Source: a virus. Taken from it: DNA of 64,000 bases. The notes under the pieces were generated by a model, which saw nothing but the letters and a program-made list of their open reading frames with translations, was not told where the DNA came from and did not search any database. Location of the stretch: positions 1-64,000 of the IMG/VR virus record IMGVR_UViG_3300000172_000001. One strand, 5' to 3'. This document shows, piece after piece, positions 9,757 through 18,370 of the stretch (its first letter is position 1; every line of letters starts with the position of its first letter). The position numbers and the translations under genes were made by a program.

Positions 9757-9948
9757 ATGATGGAAAAATATGGAACATACGAAGTTTTTAGAAACATAAA
9801 AACTAATGAAATAAAAAGAATCCCTTATGAGGAAACTACTGATTTAGAAAAATTAGCAGAAGATGGTTGGGAACATTTAGACCATGACCCCCAAGATATG
9901 GGGATAGAAGATTTAGCAGCCAATGATCGTAAAAGATGGGGTGGCTAA
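9757..9948 (+). CDS. Small acidic protein, unknown
   Basis: 63 aa after a strong AAGGAG site; start ATGATG (9757 or 9760). Contains YEVFRNIKTNEIKR then an acidic stretch. Overlaps the next gene by one base (TAATG). Confidence 0.6.
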   Translation: MMEKYGTYEVFRNIKTNEIKRIPYEETTDLEKLAEDGWEHLDHDPQDMGIEDLAANDRKRWGG

Positions 9949-10148
9949 TGGTTAGTTTTTTTGGAAAGAAAAAAGTAGGCACTTTTCGCCTTAACTATGA
10001 GTCTGAAAAGGCTGAATACGAGGATATTATAAATAACCCTCGTTACTTAGTGGAAGATAGATTCACTGAGTTTACTTACGATAAATTTGGTAAGCCTATT
10101 ATCACAATTTGATATTTTGATTCAGTAATAGATGAGGCCCTCGAATAG
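9948..10148 (+). CDS. Small protein with in-frame TGA, unknown
   Basis: 66 aa, readable only with TGA as Trp at codon 55 (ITI-W-YFDSV). Starts in the TAATG overlap with the previous gene and ends with TAG at 10146-10148, directly inside the stem of a terminator. Last gene of the left rightward module. It also shows that TAG is a real stop in this code. Confidence 0.65.
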
Positions 10149-10162
10149 AGGGTCTTTTTTTT
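10135..10162 (+). terminator. Rho-independent terminator closing the left rightward module
   Basis: Stem CCCTC / GAGGG with loop GAATA, followed by TC and eight T (10153-10162). It separates the rightward structural genes from the convergent glycosyltransferase operon ending at 10161. Confidence 0.8.
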
Positions 10163-10871
10163 ATCCTAGAAATTTATAAGAGTGCCCATCTAAATTAGGC
10201 GATAGGAAGGGATTTAAGCTCATTATATTAATATATGCACCATAGGCACCCCTTATACGTTTAACAGTGTCTAGCCCTATGTTTTCGTTGTTCTTCATCC
10301 ATTTTACATAAGAGTCTTTGCTACCATAACGTTTATAGTCTTTATAATTCAATTTTCCATCTATACTGCCCAAATCATGGCCCACTAAAATAATATTATG
10401 AGCTCCCAAGTGAGCGGCTAAATGCATTGCTGTATGAGTACTACATTTAGTTATAGTTAGATATTCCTTATTAGTCCAATCTAGCTTTTTATTATTTACT
10501 CCTACATTATGTTGGTGTTTATAATAAAATAGCCTGTTGTACCTTTTTTCCTTAAATTCGGGAAATAGCTGCTCTTCTAATTTAACAAAAGATTTTGCAG
10601 TCTTCATCCCGCCCGCATGCTCAGGAATTATTAATTTTGGCCAGTCGTATAAACCAGACCCGGCTTCCTCAATTAGTTCTGAATTATAATCTTGCATAAC
10701 TATATAATCGCATATGTCTATAGTTCCGTAAGCCTTGTATGAAGCGTTTACACTTATGACAATTTTATCATTAAGGAATTGAGATTGTAGGTAATCAGCG
10801 GAAGGCCCTGAACATAATATGTATATGTCTGAAGCTGCCTGCATACCTGATAATTTTTTAATATTTTTCAC
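10161..10871 (-). CDS. MptE-like / DUF115-type protein (putative sugar transferase)
   Basis: 236 aa. Starts with a Rossmann-like YILCSGPSADYL, then VSVNASYKAYG and later STHTAMHLAAHLGAHNIILVGHDLGS, the pattern of the DUF115/MptE-like family associated with flagellin or surface glycan modification (Maf proteins). It is a paralogue of the C-terminal domain of the next gene upstream, and overlaps that gene by 14 nt. Probably modifies glycans or virion proteins. Confidence 0.65.
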   Translation of the reverse strand: MKNIKKLSGMQAASDIYILCSGPSADYLQSQFLNDKIVISVNASYKAYGTIDICDYIVMQDYNSELIEEAGSGLYDWPKLIIPEHAGGMKTAKSFVKLEEQLFPEFKEKRYNRLFYYKHQHNVGVNNKKLDWTNKEYLTITKCSTHTAMHLAAHLGAHNIILVGHDLGSIDGKLNYKDYKRYGSKDSYVKWMKNNENIGLDTVKRIRGAYGAYINIMSLNPFLSPNLDGHSYKFLG

Positions 10872-12729
10872 TAGTCTTAAAAGTATGTCCTTCTAGGTTA
10901 AAGTTTATGAATGGATTCAAAGATGTAATATTTACACCATAATGTTTTATTAATTTTTCTTTTAAATTAAGAGTATGAGCTTCTATTGTTTTTAACCAAT
11001 TAAGATACTTTTCATTAGTTCTTACTGACTCACCCCTTTTGGAAGTATTATATTCTTTTATTTCTGTAACTTCGTCTAAGGTACCACAATCATGGCCCAC
11101 TAAAATAATATTTTTAGCACCCATATAAGCCGCCAAGTGTATAGCTGTAGTGATAGTAGACTGGCTAACTATTAGTTTATCTAAGTTAAAGTCAAACTCT
11201 TCTGGGATTTCTATATTATTTTCATTATGGAAATACCTAATTGAGTTTTCTAAATCTATTTGATTAAGTGGATGTCTAGAATGGCCTTCTCTAAAATTAG
11301 AGAATAATAAAGTTGCGTTAGTTTTTTCTGCATAATCTATGACTTCCGGATTAGGATCCTTTATTACTATATATTCTGGATTATCTATAGCATAAGCTGA
11401 TTGGTTAACACAGATAGTAGTTTTATTATTAAAAAATTCTTTATCTATATATTCTACAGAAGCTCCGGAACCTAAAACCCAAACATCTTGATTCTTTTTT
11501 ATATTCTTTAATTTGCATAATTCTACAGGCGATTTCTCTAATGCTTTATCGCTAAAATAATTATGATAATTAGTTATATAAGGTTTATAGGTATAAAAAT
11601 CTTTATGCCCACTTTCCAAAAATCGATCAAAATACCACCCATTCTGTAGGTATTTATGAGAAATACATTTTTCAAAATAAGCAATAAATTTCGGGTATAC
11701 AGATTCTAAACTAAAATGTTTAATAGCCCAATCTCTACAATCTTGTGGGTCTATATCTTTAATATTTCTTATAGCATAAGTAAAATCTTCCCAGGTTCTT
11801 CCTCTAAAGCCTACAACTCCATGAGGAACTGTTTCTGTATAAACTCCCCAATCCGTGGTTACTACAGGCGTCCCAGACATTAGGCTTTCTATGTGCACGT
11901 TGCCAAACGGCTCTACATATTTACTTAAACAAAAAGTAAGGGTTGCGTTAGCTAATAATTCTTTTTTTCTATCTCCAGCAGCAACGCCTACATATTTAAT
12001 TAAACCTTCCTTATCTTTTAGTTTAGAAGAATCCCCATTGCCGGCCACATATAGTGTAGTTTTAAAATGTTTAGCCAATTGCACCGCTACATTCATCCCT
12101 TTAGCGTCTCCTAACCTTCCTAAGAAAAGAAAATAATCTTCTTTCTTCTTTTTAAATTCAAAATTTTTAGGATCAGTATACCCAGGAATAACTGAATGAA
12201 ACCATTTGTTGGTGTCTATATACCCATTAACTCCATAGTAAGTATTCATCCAGGCGTTACTTTCAAAACATAAGTAGTCGGCAAAAGTAGATAAATAGCC
12301 TATACCATATTCTATGGTAGCTCCTATAGCTTTTAATTCTCCTAATTTTGGAGACCAATTTCCATATCCCACTAAAATAACGTCAGTTAAAATATCTTTA
12401 AAATTTTCTTTAACTTCTTCAATTAGTGTAGCTTCCGCATGTTTATATAACTTTGATTCGGGTTTATATAAATGGTCTTCAAAGGAAGTATTTGGATCTC
12501 TATTTTCACAATGTGTTTTCCACATCTCTTTTGAAATGTATTCTATATTTTTAGTACAAATCATTTCATTCCCCTCTACTCCATAATATATTACCTCGTG
12601 ACCCTCTTCAGTAAACTTTTTACATAGAAGATACATTTTAGTAACGTAAGGATCTGTAGTTATATGTGGATCATTTATAATAACATTTTGATGCGGAGCA
12701 CCAATCATATGTATTCTTATTTTATTCAT
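10858..12729 (-). CDS. Two-domain protein: GT4 glycosyltransferase fused to a MptE-like domain
   Basis: 623 aa. Residues 1-370 form a GT-B glycosyltransferase (DYFLFLGRLGDAKGMNVAVQLA; EPFGNVHIESLMSGTPVVTTDWG, the GT4 E..E motif). Residues 410-620 repeat the MptE-like fold (WVLGSGASVEYID, STITTAIHLAAYMGAKNIILVGHDCGT). Likely transfers sugars to a phage or host surface target. Transcribed leftward with three related genes. Confidence 0.75.
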   Translation of the reverse strand: MNKIRIHMIGAPHQNVIINDPHITTDPYVTKMYLLCKKFTEEGHEVIYYGVEGNEMICTKNIEYISKEMWKTHCENRDPNTSFEDHLYKPESKLYKHAEATLIEEVKENFKDILTDVILVGYGNWSPKLGELKAIGATIEYGIGYLSTFADYLCFESNAWMNTYYGVNGYIDTNKWFHSVIPGYTDPKNFEFKKKKEDYFLFLGRLGDAKGMNVAVQLAKHFKTTLYVAGNGDSSKLKDKEGLIKYVGVAAGDRKKELLANATLTFCLSKYVEPFGNVHIESLMSGTPVVTTDWGVYTETVPHGVVGFRGRTWEDFTYAIRNIKDIDPQDCRDWAIKHFSLESVYPKFIAYFEKCISHKYLQNGWYFDRFLESGHKDFYTYKPYITNYHNYFSDKALEKSPVELCKLKNIKKNQDVWVLGSGASVEYIDKEFFNNKTTICVNQSAYAIDNPEYIVIKDPNPEVIDYAEKTNATLLFSNFREGHSRHPLNQIDLENSIRYFHNENNIEIPEEFDFNLDKLIVSQSTITTAIHLAAYMGAKNIILVGHDCGTLDEVTEIKEYNTSKRGESVRTNEKYLNWLKTIEAHTLNLKEKLIKHYGVNITSLNPFINFNLEGHTFKTSEKY

Positions 12730-12730
12730 T

Positions 12731-13573
12731 TTAATATTGTGAGTAAATTGTGGTATAAATATCGATCCAGTAATTAACTATGCCCTGAGGACCCCAATAC
12801 TGCTCTGCCCAAGTTCTATTTTTTGCACCTTCTATTAAAACTTCTTGTAATTGGTTAGTTACTACAAGATTTTCTAAAAAGTTTTCTAAGTCCTTTATAT
12901 AGACATTTCGTATAGGATTAGTTGACGCCCCGGAGATCTTTAATAAATTATTAGAAATCTGGGACGACATAGAACATATTACTAATTTTCCTAAACCTAA
13001 TCCCTCAAAACTAGACATGTGAAAGCTATCAGTGACACATTCGTCAATAATAATATTGCAATTAGCTTTTCTAGACATACATTCCTCAAAGGATACGTTA
13101 TATATAATATCAAAATCAAAGTCTTCGGGAAATTTTTCTTTAAGTTTTTTAAGTACAGCCGTTGTAACTTTAACTCCTTTATCGTAAGTATCTACTCCTT
13201 CTAAAGTGCTAGGTGAATACCCTACTTTTATTCTAGAATCTATTATTTTTTGACTATAAAGCTGTTTATCTTCTAAATCCATAAACATCCATTTACTAGG
13301 CATACAATCTTGATATTCTGGTAAAGTGGCATGGTATTGGGGGTTAACTACTTTAAAGCCTTTATAATTTAAAAGCACTCTCCAAGGTTCACTGTGATAG
13401 TGCATTAACGACGGAGTTCTAGTAAATACAAAATTATTATTAAAGTGTACAAAGTCCCCTATACTTGTATTTTGGCTAACTACTGCTCGATGCTCTGAAT
13501 ACTTATTTATACCAGAAGCTAAATGATCTGGACATTGTGCCAAATTTGTTGTCTTATAGAGACAAATATTCAT
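12731..13573 (-). CDS. Glycosyltransferase-like protein
   Basis: 280 aa. Contains KVGYSPSTLEGVDTYDKGVKV and a C-terminal FHMSSFEGLGLGKLVICS that mimics the GT-B donor-site region (SxxEGLGL). N-terminal NICLYKTTNLAQCPDHLASG fits an acceptor domain. It lies one base from its neighbours. Substrate unknown. Confidence 0.6.
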   Translation of the reverse strand: MNICLYKTTNLAQCPDHLASGINKYSEHRAVVSQNTSIGDFVHFNNNFVFTRTPSLMHYHSEPWRVLLNYKGFKVVNPQYHATLPEYQDCMPSKWMFMDLEDKQLYSQKIIDSRIKVGYSPSTLEGVDTYDKGVKVTTAVLKKLKEKFPEDFDFDIIYNVSFEECMSRKANCNIIIDECVTDSFHMSSFEGLGLGKLVICSMSSQISNNLLKISGASTNPIRNVYIKDLENFLENLVVTNQLQEVLIEGAKNRTWAEQYWGPQGIVNYWIDIYTTIYSQY

Positions 13574-15913
13574 CTAAACTTCTTTTAAAATTTTGAGTAA
13601 AGCTTCTCTTTTATCTTCCCATCTGAATTTAGTTTCAACATTCTTAATACACTCTAGATTAATATCCTTTTCTTTGTCGGATTCTTTCCATTTTTTGTAT
13701 TCAATATCTAAAGCTTTCATCATTTCAAAAGGGTCTACCACTGGGCGTAAATGCCCATTATCCATAGACATATTAAATATTGCTAAATTAGGTACTATAT
13801 GCCCCGTGTCTCCTAACATTTCAGGAATAGCGCTATTTTTTGGGGCTATACTTGGAGTACCTGTTGCTGCCGCTTCAATTAATGATAAACCACAATTATG
13901 GACAGTTACTTGAGCGCAGGTATATGATTCTCCATTAGGTACTTCTAAATCATAGCCTAAAAATTTAGGACTATTTGAAAATTCATCTGAAGAACTTATA
14001 CTCTCAATAGGTAAATACACAAACTCTTTATCCATCTCTATATTAGAATGAGAAGTTTGGTCAAACACTAACGTTATGATGTATTTGTAATTCTCTTCCC
14101 TAATAAAGCTTAATAGCCCTGTACTCAAATATAAGTCTCTTAACAAGTATGCAAACTCTTCAGACTTAACTTCATATGATAAAGTATTTTGTCCGTGAAT
14201 TACATCAGACATTATACCATTTAGTAACTCTCCCCTTAATTCTTTATCTAATGCTAAAAAATATGTAGGAATAGTTCTTTCTGATGCTTTTTCTCCAAAT
14301 AGATGTCTAAATAATTTTAATAAAGGTTTTGCTGCTATTCTAACATAGCCAGCTTGATCAGAATATGTACCATCATATGAACCTTCTACATTAAAATATT
14401 TATTAAATATATAATCAACATACTCAAATAATTCTGCTTTTCTATGTTTAAAATTAAACATTATACCTCTATCTGTTACATGCCCACATCCTAAGAAAAT
14501 TCCAAAAAACTTTAAAATCTCCGCATTTATTGGTATGAACCTTTGCAAACTACTTCTTCGTTGTTTACTATTTATTTGGGTATCTGTTATTTCATAGTTA
14601 GGGTGTGGAAGTCCCATATCTGCTAAGTCTATTTGTGTTGGAATTTTATTTTTCCATTTAGGACGTCGTAAAGCTACTATGTCTCCGACGTTCAATAGTT
14701 CCGCACGCTTATAACTTTTATCTTTTAATAAAAAAGGATGATCGTGAGAACAAAGAATTGGTTTTGAAAACACATCCATAGTTATGGAATATATTTTTCC
14801 ATCAAAAGGAGTTCCTAATGTTTTCTTTACTTTCGACCAATTACCCTCGTCATTTATTACTTCATCTTCAGGGGTAACATGCTCTATTCGTTTATACCCA
14901 TCTCTACATAAAATTAAGGTGCCTTCGTTTAGTTTTCCTTCCCCTATTGTAGAAGATATATTAATATTTGAGGCATTATAAATTTTGTTAATTTCTGAAG
15001 AAGGTACTTCACCGCTGTATATATTCCTAGCATTTACTCCTAGTATAGTATCGTCCCCATCAGTGTCGCTATCTACAAATCCAGCATTTAATAAGTGATT
15101 CTGTAATAAGTTTGCGGCTCCTGGCCCCATAGTCATTTCTGCTGACATCATATGTAAATACAAATAAACGTCCCGTCTATTCCTTTTAACTACTTCTACA
15201 ATATCACTTTCAGGACACATATTTAAATCGCATTTTTTACGATTAATAGGCATATGATTTCCACATTTACAAACTTTGTACCCTTTTGCAAACATACTGA
15301 AGGCTCGTGCAGTTCCGGGTATAAACTTCCGTGGTTGAAATCTATTAACATTACAAACAGCAAACTTATTTGCCCATTTATAGTCTTTTCTTATTTCTTG
15401 GATTTTATCGTAAGGTAGTGGATAAAAAGTAGTTTCGTTTACACCATGGTATAATTTGTGTATAGGTATTTTGATCTCGTAAGTATCTTTTAAAATTTCA
15501 ATTGCCCAATCTGTGTAAGCTACTACTGCTGAGGAATGCTCAAATATTTTCTGCCATCCCACGCTAGGAGGTGTACCGTCTATAGGGAAATAAGATACTA
15601 TCTTAGTATTTGGTAATACTTTTTTTAATTCGGGAATGATTTCTGAAATATGGAAGATATCTTGAAATAAGAATATTACGTCAGGCTTTTCTGCTTGTGC
15701 AAGGGCACACAGTTTCTGGCCGCCCAGGGGATCTTCTTTAGTTACAGGGTATACGAAATATTTAGAAGTATCGTATTTAGTATTTCCAAAGTAGTTTATA
15801 CCTAGTATAGATACTTCATAATAATTGTGTAAATCTTTAAATAAGTTTTCAGCTACTATTCCGAACCCCGTCGGTACTAAAAAATCACTCCAGATAAATA
15901 ATTTAGGTTTCAT
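13574..15913 (-). CDS. GT4 glycosyltransferase interrupted by an intein
   Basis: 779-aa precursor. The N-extein (1-326) and C-extein (674-779) join to give a GT4 enzyme: FIWSDFLVPTGFG at the start, NRFQPRKFIPG at 190, and the donor-site motif STIGEG+CGLSLIEAAATG split by the intein. A Cys cluster near 215-233 (CKC..C..C) may bind zinc. Mature extein length would be 432 aa. First gene of the leftward glycosylation operon. The intein lacks the usual Cys1, so splicing may be impaired. Stop TAG. Confidence 0.8.
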   Translation of the reverse strand: MKPKLFIWSDFLVPTGFGIVAENLFKDLHNYYEVSILGINYFGNTKYDTSKYFVYPVTKEDPLGGQKLCALAQAEKPDVIFLFQDIFHISEIIPELKKVLPNTKIVSYFPIDGTPPSVGWQKIFEHSSAVVAYTDWAIEILKDTYEIKIPIHKLYHGVNETTFYPLPYDKIQEIRKDYKWANKFAVCNVNRFQPRKFIPGTARAFSMFAKGYKVCKCGNHMPINRKKCDLNMCPESDIVEVVKRNRRDVYLYLHMMSAEMTMGPGAANLLQNHLLNAGFVDSDTDGDDTILGVNARNIYSGEVPSSEINKIYNASNINISSTIGEGKLNEGTLILCRDGYKRIEHVTPEDEVINDEGNWSKVKKTLGTPFDGKIYSITMDVFSKPILCSHDHPFLLKDKSYKRAELLNVGDIVALRRPKWKNKIPTQIDLADMGLPHPNYEITDTQINSKQRRSSLQRFIPINAEILKFFGIFLGCGHVTDRGIMFNFKHRKAELFEYVDYIFNKYFNVEGSYDGTYSDQAGYVRIAAKPLLKLFRHLFGEKASERTIPTYFLALDKELRGELLNGIMSDVIHGQNTLSYEVKSEEFAYLLRDLYLSTGLLSFIREENYKYIITLVFDQTSHSNIEMDKEFVYLPIESISSSDEFSNSPKFLGYDLEVPNGESYTCAQVTVHNCGLSLIEAAATGTPSIAPKNSAIPEMLGDTGHIVPNLAIFNMSMDNGHLRPVVDPFEMMKALDIEYKKWKESDKEKDINLECIKNVETKFRWEDKREALLKILKEV
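13895..14935 (-). other. Intein with degenerate homing-endonuclease domain
   Basis: Residues 327-673 of the precursor. Block A is recognisable (LNEGTLILCRDGYKRIEH) but the first residue, normally Cys, Ser or Ala, is Lys (codon AAA at 14933-14935). Block B is LCSHDHPF; block F LGYDLEVPNGESYTC; block G TVHN followed by extein Cys. A LAGLIDADG-like motif (FFGIFLGCGHV) has Cys where the catalytic Asp is expected, and the second motif is also poor. The HEN is probably dead. Confidence 0.75.
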
Positions 15914-15924
15914 TTATAATTATT

Positions 15925-15955
15925 GGTTATGTCCTTTATTAAATATAAACAATTT
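15925..15955 (-). promoter_or_regulatory. Putative promoter of the glycosylation operon
   Basis: On the minus strand the sequence AATTGTTTATATTTAATAAAG precedes the gene at 15913 by about 15 nt and closely matches the element at 3164-3183 before the structural operon. The -10 TATATT is clear; no good -35 is present at 17 nt. Confidence 0.4.
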
Positions 15956-15962
15956 TTAAGAT

Positions 15963-15999
15963 AAAAAAAAGGACCGATCCGAAAATCGGACCCTTTTTC
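15963..15999. terminator. Bidirectional terminator at the edge of the noncoding island
   Basis: A-tract, GGACCGAT, loop, ATCGGACCC, T-tract: symmetrical stem flanked by A8 on one side and T5 on the other, so it can stop transcripts in both directions. Leftward RNA coming from the island would end here. Confidence 0.75.
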
Positions 16000-16057
16000 T
16001 TAACTTGAGCTTGCACACTCGGAGTATTCCGATATTTTTAATAACCTTTTCCCAGAT

Positions 16058-16099
16058 TATACTAGAATTTTGGCCGGAGCGGCGGGCAAATCTAGTATA
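16058..16099. repeat. Inverted repeat, GC-rich hairpin
   Basis: TATACTAGA at 16058-16066 pairs perfectly with TCTAGTATA at 16091-16099 around a GC-rich loop (GGCCGGAGCGGCGGGC). Overlapping GTATAC/ACTAGT palindromes follow. Near the putative 3' end of a leftward RNA. Confidence 0.7.
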
Positions 16100-16597
16100 C
16101 TAGTATACCATTTTGGGGACGGGATTTCCTGAAGCGCTCTGAAGGCTGTGCGGCCTAAACGGCATCAGCTCGATCTGAGGTAGGCTTCGAAATCGTGGAC
16201 GTCTCGGCACGCGAGCTCATCCGGGCCCCGGGGGCCTTGTTGGCCAGTGGGCCGGCTGGATGAATTCACCACCATGTGGTTCTTCTGTCGACGGAGCGAT
16301 CGCCGATGACGGTCGCGGTCGCCAGCTGTTGACCGGTCGGTATGATCACGTAGATCTGGATGATGACGACGCGGCGAGTAGCAGGCCTACCAGTTGTCAG
16401 CATCTTCCTTAGTTAACGGCCATCATTTTCTACGGCGTCTTCTTTACCAGGTACCCTGGCGGACTGGGCCGGGCGGCAGGTGGGAGGAACCTTTTCGAAC
16501 ACGTGTCCAATTTGAGATCCGGATCCGGTGTCGGCGTACGCGTCAGCTGCTGCTGCAGTACTCTTCCGGAGGCGCCGCCGTCGGGCTTGATTCGAAT
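16095..16597. repeat. Segment saturated with palindromic hexamers
   Basis: By eye I count 33 six-base palindromes of 28 different kinds in 503 bp (about 8 expected by chance), such as AGCGCT, GACGTC, GAGCTC, GGGCCC, GAATTC, GTCGAC, CGATCG, ACCGGT, AGATCT, AGGCCT, GTTAAC, GGTACC, CACGTG, GGATCC, CGTACG, ACGCGT, CTGCAG, AGTACT and GGCGCC. Several extend to 8 or 10 bp (CCCCGGGG, GCGATCGC, GACCGGTC, ACACGTGT, CCGGATCCGG). Most occur once. Confidence 0.8.
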
Positions 16598-16655
16598 TAG
16601 TCTGGAAAGGATAGTAAACCGAAAAATGGAAATCCCAGAAAAAAGAAAATGTACT

Positions 16656-16753
16656 TGAAACACGGGGGACCTGTGGTAAAACGCTGGTAGGGAGCGGACC
16701 TTTCTCAGGGCCGTTCGCTACCCGGTTTTACCCGTGGTCGCTCCGTTGTTTCA
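16656..16753. repeat. Long imperfect hairpin, about 98 nt
   Basis: TGAAACA (16656) pairs with TGTTTCA (16747); GGTAAAAC (16675-16682) with GTTTTACC (16725-16732); GGTAG with CTACC; GAGCGG with CCGTTC; apex TTTCTCA. The overall size and shape resemble the msd stem of retrons, but no flanking msr features were identified. Confidence 0.7.
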
Positions 16754-17462
16754 TGTATCACTTTTCTTTTTGGGCGTTTTCATTTTGTTTACTTTCTTTC
16801 CATTTAAGTTCGAATCGGGTTATTTTTCTGCAAGGACGTAACATCCTTGTACAACGCTGCAAGCAAGTGCGTTTTTTTTGCGATTTCTCACACGTACCGA
16901 TGATTTTACTGTTATAAAATCTTCGGGACGACGTTCCTGAGATCCGAGAGAATGATTTTCGTGGCCAAAACGGTTCTCCGTAGTCATTCCATCATTTTTG
17001 GGGGTTAAAAACTTCCAAGTTGTTAACGCACAAAATGTGGAATACGGTGGAGACTGTTCTGGCGTATCGAAAAGCATTCTCGAGGTCCCGAAGGTCCGTT
17101 GTGTTTGGTTTTTGTTAACCTACTACGTAGCCGAAACAGCCACGCCGTCTATTTTGTATAGACTTTCAACTAAGAAAGCAGATAAGGAAAAAATCCCTAC
17201 CTAACACACTTTTGAAATTTTGTATATAGAGTCCCCACAACTCTTACTAGTTCCCATTCTGATTCCTTCGTTAGTCTAATAAGGGAACTTGAAGTAAATC
17301 TCCGTGGTCATAAGTGTTTAACCCTCTGGATTAAACAGTTTTAGCTCGGGGATTTGTTAGTTTGGGGTATTATTAGTTTTTTCCGTGTCCGAAGCAGACA
17401 CGACATTTATACTACGAGGATCGTTGATATAAATACAGCTAAGAGTTGTGAGGAAGAATTAG

Positions 17463-17660
17463 CTATTTGGCCTCTTCTAACGAAAGGACTCTATATTTCT
17501 TAATTATTCTTTTTAATTTTAATAAACTACTTCGAGCCATTTTGGCATATCTAACTTGCCATGTTTTGGCATATAATTGGTGAGCATTGCGAAAATTTGA
17601 AAATTCAATCGCTACGCTTTCATACGCTTCATTTAAATCACTAATTATTTCTTTATCCAT
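17463..17660 (-). CDS. Small protein of the RT operon, unknown
   Basis: 65 aa, helical and basic in the C-terminal half (RSSLLKLKRIIKKYR). Starts inside the end of the rad-SAM-like gene (8-nt overlap). Last gene of the RT operon, TAG stop. No family recognised. Confidence 0.55.
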   Translation of the reverse strand: MDKEIISDLNEAYESVAIEFSNFRNAHQLYAKTWQVRYAKMARSSLLKLKRIIKKYRVLSLEEAK

Positions 17661-18357
17661 TGCGTATATTGGTTATTGACGATCTCCAGCATTTTGAACA
17701 ATAAGAGCAACTTTCTTTATGCGCTAAAACCCCACTATCACATGGGCATTGTTCTTTAATTAATCTGGATTTCGCTCTTTCTTTTTGTTTTTTGGATATA
17801 TTGAAAAAGACATTGAACGGTTCGGTTACTTCGTTAAATTCATCCGCCATTCCTGTATAGCAAAAGCCTATTCTATCTTTTCCAAATAATTTTCCTAATT
17901 TTATGTAGTTTTGAAGATTTGCATTATCAAAACTTAATAGAATTTTTGTAACGTTTTGTGTTTTTAAGAGCTGACTTATATAAGTATAATATTCAGGTTT
18001 TGTTAAATTTTTGGATATGATAAAAAATTTAAAATCTAAATTTTGAATGAATTCCAAATGTTTTGGTTTAAAATCTCCTGATCCGTATAATCTTACGGGC
18101 ATTTTTCCTAATCTTTTATAAGATTTAGCTTTGCTTTTTGTCAGTTTTGTGTATTCAGTGTTCAGTTGCTGGGCGAACCCTTGTGGGTTTTCAGTTGCCC
18201 ATTGTGCGTTTCTCGTGATTTTATTGAGATAAGCAGAATAAATTCTTTCCATATTTTCGACATAACAGTATTCACATTTCTGTTCACATGTGAAATCTCT
18301 GTTAAAATCAACTGAAAGGATTGTTTTGCTATTCTCTGTAAACGCACGCAACTGCAT
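17653..18357 (-). CDS. Radical-SAM-like protein with a C-terminal Cys cluster
   Basis: 234 aa. FTCEQKCEYCYVEN near residue 23 is a CxxxCxxC 4Fe-4S/SAM motif of the radical SAM superfamily; MPVRLYGSGDFKPKHLEFIQ could be the GGE-like SAM-binding strand. A second cluster near the C terminus (CPCDSG..CSYCSKC) may hold another Fe-S centre or zinc. Phage proteins of this general type are known but substrates are not. Sits in the RT operon. Confidence 0.7.
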   Translation of the reverse strand: MQLRAFTENSKTILSVDFNRDFTCEQKCEYCYVENMERIYSAYLNKITRNAQWATENPQGFAQQLNTEYTKLTKSKAKSYKRLGKMPVRLYGSGDFKPKHLEFIQNLDFKFFIISKNLTKPEYYTYISQLLKTQNVTKILLSFDNANLQNYIKLGKLFGKDRIGFCYTGMADEFNEVTEPFNVFFNISKKQKERAKSRLIKEQCPCDSGVLAHKESCSYCSKCWRSSITNIRNG

Positions 18358-18370
18358 AGGCTACTGTGGT

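Larger units (their letters stand above)
16005..17460. other. 1.45-kb GC-rich structured noncoding island next to the RT operon
   Basis: No convincing gene is seen in either strand: frames of 65-85 codons exist (for example 16820-17077 minus, 16998-17204 plus) but none has good start sites or protein-like composition. GC content is well above the AT-rich flanks in the left third. Inverted repeats abound: 16058-16099, 16656-16753, 16836-16856 (CAAGGA..TCCTTG). It is bounded by the 15963 terminator and by the RT operon, whose leftward transcription would run into it. A large RNA is the simplest reading; a DNA element (origin, decoy) is possible. Confidence 0.6.

Noticed and set aside
16394-17204. 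Possible small proteins in the noncoding island (frames at 16394, 16430, 16820, 16998)
   Set aside because: No Shine-Dalgarno, unusual composition, mutually overlapping, no neighbours in register; better explained as structured noncoding sequence.
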